Source of the DNA: CAYLUN01 sp964386865
GTDB taxonomy: Bacteria; Verrucomicrobiota; Kiritimatiellia; RFP12; UBA1067
NCBI GenBank assembly: GCA_964386865.1
Contig: CAYLUN010000185.1
Location: 1-5,725 of the forward strand
Reading direction: 5' to 3'
DNA length: 5,725 nucleotides
The first letter of the stretch is position 1. Each line of letters opens with the position of its first letter. Under the pieces are notes generated by a model. The model was not told the DNA's origin, ran no database searches, and saw only the letters and a program-made list of their open reading frames with translations. The translations under genes and the position numbers were made by a program. Positions 2,807-5,725 of the stretch are shown here, piece after piece.

Positions 2807-5725
2807 CTCCATAACCGGCGGGACGACCTTGCCTTCGGACTGCGCCTGCAGCTCCTGCTCGTGGCCGTGGAAGAGCCCGTTAGAGTCCATCCAGATCGCG
2901 AGGCGGCGAGTCTCGTCGGCGCTGAGCTTGACGTCGTGGTGCCCGGCATCCAGCATCGCGAAGAGCTTCGACCCCTTGGCGCCGAACTGGCCGGGGATCG
3001 TGTAGGGCTCGGTCCAGTCGGCCGGGTTGTAGAACTTGACGAACGGCTTCAGGCTCGTGAACGAGGTGAACCAGAAATCAGGATTCTTGAGGAAGTCGCC
3101 GCGGCGCAGATCCGGGGCCTTGCCCTTGCGCGTCTCGCCGTGGCAGCTCAGGCACTTGGCGTCGAGCACGGGCTGCACGAGCCGCGCGAAGTGGAAGGGG
3201 TTGGTGCCGTCCATCTCGGGCGCGATCGTTGACGGCGCGCGCCGCATCGCGAGCGGCGTGGCCTTGGGCGGCGTGCGGGCCGAACCCACGCGCTGGTCGT
3301 GGCAGCCGTTGCACATCAGCGTCTCGCCGGGCGCGGCGTACGCCACGCTGCGCATGCCCTGCACCGCGCAGCCCTTCTCGTCGAGCGCGTGGAAGAGCAC
3401 CGGCACGTCGACGGGCTGCTCCCAGTACGCGCTGCCGTCCTCCTCCACCGGCACCGTGCCCAGAACCAGCTTCGCGCCCTTCTGGCTGCCGAGCCCGATG
3501 CGCGGGTGGTCGGCCTTCGGCGTGGTCTTGGGCAGCACCTGCCAAATGCGCAGCGCCTTGATCCGCGCGCCCTCGGGGAAGGGGCGGCGCGTGTTGTAGA
3601 CGTTGATCAGGCCGACCTTCGCAAACTTCGGCAGCTTCTCCGGCGGGATCGGCTCAGGCTTCTCGCCGTTGTCCAGCCGCGGCCGGCCGACCAGCGTGCC
3701 GTGCGCGAGCACCGGCGGTTTCGTCCGCGCGTGCAGCGGCATCGGACTCAGGCAGGAGATCGTCGGGTGCGCGTAGAGCGGGATCTTGTTGCCGAACACG
3801 TCCAGCAGCGTGATCGCGTAGCGCCGCTTGGCCGTGTCGATAGACCCGTACTGCGCGTTGGCGTCGCCGTCGTAGACACAGAGAAAGTACTTTTCGCTCA
3901 GCGGCCACGGCGAGGCGTACGCGCCCGAGCCGCGGTCGAAGTAGTACTCCGCCTCGGGGAAGAGCTGGTCGGGCGTCACCCGCCGGACCTGCGCCATCGC
4001 GTCGTCGTCCGCCACGGTCGGGTCGATCAGCAGCACCGAGCCGCGCGCCTCGGTGTGGTGGCCCGCCGCGGTCGCGACATACTTGGGTGAATTCGGCACG
4101 GCCCGCACGTCCATCTGCATGTGCGGAGCCGTGCGCTGCGAGGCGTGCGTGTTGCCGTTGATGGCCCGCGCGTCGCGGCCGTCCGGGAAGGTTGTCCAGG
4201 CGTGGTGCGCCTGGTTGAAGCCGCGGTCCACGTAGTCCCAGCGCGTGTAGGCGATCATCCCGGCGTTGTCCACGCTCGGCTGCCACTCGTTGGTCTCGTG
4301 CGGGCTGAGGCGCACGATGTCCGAGCCATCCTCGAACATGGAGTGCAGCGTGAAGCTCGGCACCGGCCGGCCGTGGCAGCGGCCGAAGCCGCCGCGCCGC
4401 TCGGACATAAACGCCACGCGGCCGTTCGGCAACCAACAGGGGTCGAGGTCGTTCACGATGCCGTCGGTGAGCTGCACGAGCCCCGAACCGTCCGCGTTGC
4501 AGCGGAAGATGTGAAAGGTGGTCTGCTCGTTCCAGACGCGGATCTGCGGCTCGCCGTCGGTGTAGCAGAACAGGATCTGCTGGCCGTCGAACGACACGTC
4601 CGGCCCGAGGTAGCCGCCGTTACCCAGCTTTTGGCCCTTGCGCGCGCCCGACTCGATCACCGAATTCTCCAGCAGGTTGCGGACTTTGGGCGCGTCCGAC
4701 CACGGGTCGTCCAGCACATACAGTCCGTTACCCCGCGTGGCGCCATGCAGCGTGGCATGGAAGCCGAAGTACTGGTCGCACATGTGGTTGCCGAAGTTGA
4801 ACTCGTCGGGCGGCAGCGCCTCGCGCGTGATGAAGAGCAGCCGCTGGATCGGTTTGAGCAGCGGGTTGGCGAAAGCGATCTCGCGGCGCAGCGCCTGCGC
4901 CTGCTTGAAGAGCGCCAGGCGCGCCCCGGCGTCGTCGGTCTTGACCGACTGCGCGGACGCCTCCAACGCCTCCAGCCGCCCGCCAGCCGCCTTCAGGTCA
5001 GCCTGCGCCTTCAAGTCCTCGTAAAGCGCCCGCGTGCGGCGCACGACCACGTCCAGCGGGTCGCGGTCGCCCGGAAGGATCGTCGCGCTGCGGTCCGCCG
5101 CCTGGCTGGCGCGCGCGGCCTCGTCGGCGATGCCGCCGTGGGCCTTGGGCTTCTGCGTCAGCTCGCGCTGCAGGAGGGCGTACTCCTTCGTCACCTCCGC
5201 GCCATACTGGGCCACCATCGCCTCGAACCGCGCACGCGCCGCGGGATCGGGCACCGCCGCCAGCCGCAGGTCCTTGAGAAAATCGAGCGACGGGATACCC
5301 GCGTAGACGATGAACTGCACCGAGCTGGGGCCGGGGTTGCCCTGCTTCACGCCGGAGTCGTCCAGCGCCGCGCGGGCGAGGAACTTTTCCGCGCCGTCGG
5401 GCACGCGATAGACCAACAGCCCGGGAGAATGGGTGCCGACGCCGTCCGCGTAATCCTTGCCGAGTACCTTGAACCCGTTGCCGGAGACGCCCTTATTTTT
5501 CACCGAGCTGTTCCAGCCGCACTGCTCGTGCAGCCACTGCTCCTTCGAGAGCCGCTTTTCGCCGAAAGGCCCCGTGAACCGCGCCTCCAGCCAGTCGGAG
5601 TGGTCGCACGCGAAACTGTCGCCGCCGTCCGTGACAATCAGCGTGACGTATGGCGCGTCCTTGACGTCCGCCTCGACGTCCACGCCCTGCCCCTCGGTCT
5701 TCGCGGTCACCAGCGGGCTCACGTA
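2804..5725 (-). CDS. NPCBM / beta-propeller / HzsA-related dihaem cytochrome, 5' end missing
   Basis: The frame is open to the window edge, so the N-terminus lies outside. GTG at 5722 is the outermost possible start here, but the codon before it (TAC) is in frame, and residue numbers count from that GTG. Domains in order: an NPCBM carbohydrate-binding-like module (about 20-145, with the hallmark DGVGTHSPGLLVYRVPDG at 93-110 and the ALDDSG strand); a helical, charged linker (150-290); a TolB/WD40-like propeller (about 293-680, with repeats such as GPDVSFDGQQILF, DPCWLPNGRVAFMSERRGG and QPSVDNAGMIAYTRWD); and a region like the middle and C-terminal parts of hydrazine synthase alpha (GLINVYNTRRPFPEG, 704-718; IKALRIWQVLPKTT, 721-734). 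Two c-type haem motifs are present, CNGCH (804-808) and CLSCH (857-861), plus a His pair GHHDVKLS (927-934) that may supply a distal ligand. Covalent haem requires export, so a signal peptide is expected upstream. The redox role and substrate are unknown. Stop codons of this gene and the GH99-like gene are two bases apart, tail to tail. Confidence 0.85.
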   Translation of the reverse strand, partial: YVSPLVTAKTEGQGVDVEADVKDAPYVTLIVTDGGDSFACDHSDWLEARFTGPFGEKRLSKEQWLHEQCGWNSSVKNKGVSGNGFKVLGKDYADGVGTHSPGLLVYRVPDGAEKFLARAALDDSGVKQGNPGPSSVQFIVYAGIPSLDFLKDLRLAAVPDPAARARFEAMVAQYGAEVTKEYALLQRELTQKPKAHGGIADEAARASQAADRSATILPGDRDPLDVVVRRTRALYEDLKAQADLKAAGGRLEALEASAQSVKTDDAGARLALFKQAQALRREIAFANPLLKPIQRLLFITREALPPDEFNFGNHMCDQYFGFHATLHGATRGNGLYVLDDPWSDAPKVRNLLENSVIESGARKGQKLGNGGYLGPDVSFDGQQILFCYTDGEPQIRVWNEQTTFHIFRCNADGSGLVQLTDGIVNDLDPCWLPNGRVAFMSERRGGFGRCHGRPVPSFTLHSMFEDGSDIVRLSPHETNEWQPSVDNAGMIAYTRWDYVDRGFNQAHHAWTTFPDGRDARAINGNTHASQRTAPHMQMDVRAVPNSPKYVATAAGHHTEARGSVLLIDPTVADDDAMAQVRRVTPDQLFPEAEYYFDRGSGAYASPWPLSEKYFLCVYDGDANAQYGSIDTAKRRYAITLLDVFGNKIPLYAHPTISCLSPMPLHARTKPPVLAHGTLVGRPRLDNGEKPEPIPPEKLPKFAKVGLINVYNTRRPFPEGARIKALRIWQVLPKTTPKADHPRIGLGSQKGAKLVLGTVPVEEDGSAYWEQPVDVPVLFHALDEKGCAVQGMRSVAYAAPGETLMCNGCHDQRVGSARTPPKATPLAMRRAPSTIAPEMDGTNPFHFARLVQPVLDAKCLSCHGETRKGKAPDLRRGDFLKNPDFWFTSFTSLKPFVKFYNPADWTEPYTIPGQFGAKGSKLFAMLDAGHHDVKLSADETRRLAIWMDSNGLFHGHEQELQAQSEGKVVPPVME

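Noticed and set aside
2012..3232. Long forward frame of 406 codons spanning the convergent junction
   Set aside because: It is an Arg/Gly/Pro-rich shadow frame of GC-rich coding DNA, crossing two well-supported genes in the wrong frame and strand.
3299..4436. Long open frames opposite or out of frame with the HzsA-related gene
   Set aside because: Their low-complexity Arg/Ala composition is typical of GC-rich shadows, while the minus-strand frame carries clear domains and haem motifs.
2804..5725. Anammox hydrazine synthase
   Set aside because: The protein has a fused NPCBM module, no visible partner subunits and a possible change at the haem ligand; an HzsA-related protein of unknown function is the safer reading.
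1..5725. CRISPR array, tRNA, rRNA, insertion sequence or phage genes
   Set aside because: No regularly spaced repeats of CRISPR length, cloverleaf pattern, transposase or terminal inverted repeats with target duplications were seen.

Overview
The window looks like a piece of a PVC-superphylum bacterial genome (Planctomycetota, Verrucomicrobiota, Kiritimatiellota or Lentisphaerota). The main reasons are a large NPCBM / beta-propeller / HzsA-related dihaem protein and a secreted GH99/WbsX-like protein, both gene types common in these environmental bacteria, together with short intergenic repeats of a style typical of them. The assignment is inferred from gene content; no rRNA or other phylogenetic marker is present.

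Layout. Bases 1-315 are non-coding: short repeat-like tracts at the left edge (a CACGGG/CCCGTG stem, a doubled GCGTTCA, a doubled CGCGAAAA), then an AT-rich stretch, then a well-formed promoter with an operator. Bases 316-818 hold a complete type II toxin-antitoxin module of the YefM-YoeB (Phd/YefM + Txe/YoeB) type. Its genes overlap by 7 bases. Its promoter carries two CGTACG boxes 12 bp apart centre to centre, the geometry known for the yefM-yoeB operator. Bases 819-1090 are non-coding and contain a possible hairpin just after the toxin gene and an imperfect inverted repeat built of ATCGNN hexamers. Bases 1091-1555 encode a small conserved protein of unknown function with an N-terminal CC-PPFDP segment and a C-terminal CPKC motif. 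Bases 1587-2801 encode an exported GH99/WbsX-like (beta/alpha)8 protein. Bases 2804-5725, on the minus strand, encode a very large protein whose N-terminus lies beyond the right edge: NPCBM module, helical linker, TolB/WD40-like beta-propeller, and a C-terminal dihaem (two CXXCH) region resembling the alpha subunit of hydrazine synthase.

Function. The toxin-antitoxin pair is a self-regulated stabilising or stress module, and its lower GC content suggests it was acquired separately from its neighbours. The GH99-like protein and the NPCBM/HzsA-related protein are both probably extracytoplasmic. They lie tail to tail with two bases between their stop codons, and both have carbohydrate-linked features, so a shared role in the handling of external glycans is possible but not shown. 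The dihaem protein is not evidence of anammox metabolism: HzsA-like proteins of unknown function are widespread outside anammox bacteria. Nothing in the window amounts to a defence island, CRISPR array, transposon or clearly new multi-gene system. The most interesting items are the NPCBM-propeller-dihaem fusion, the hexamer inverted repeat and the operator architecture of the toxin-antitoxin module.
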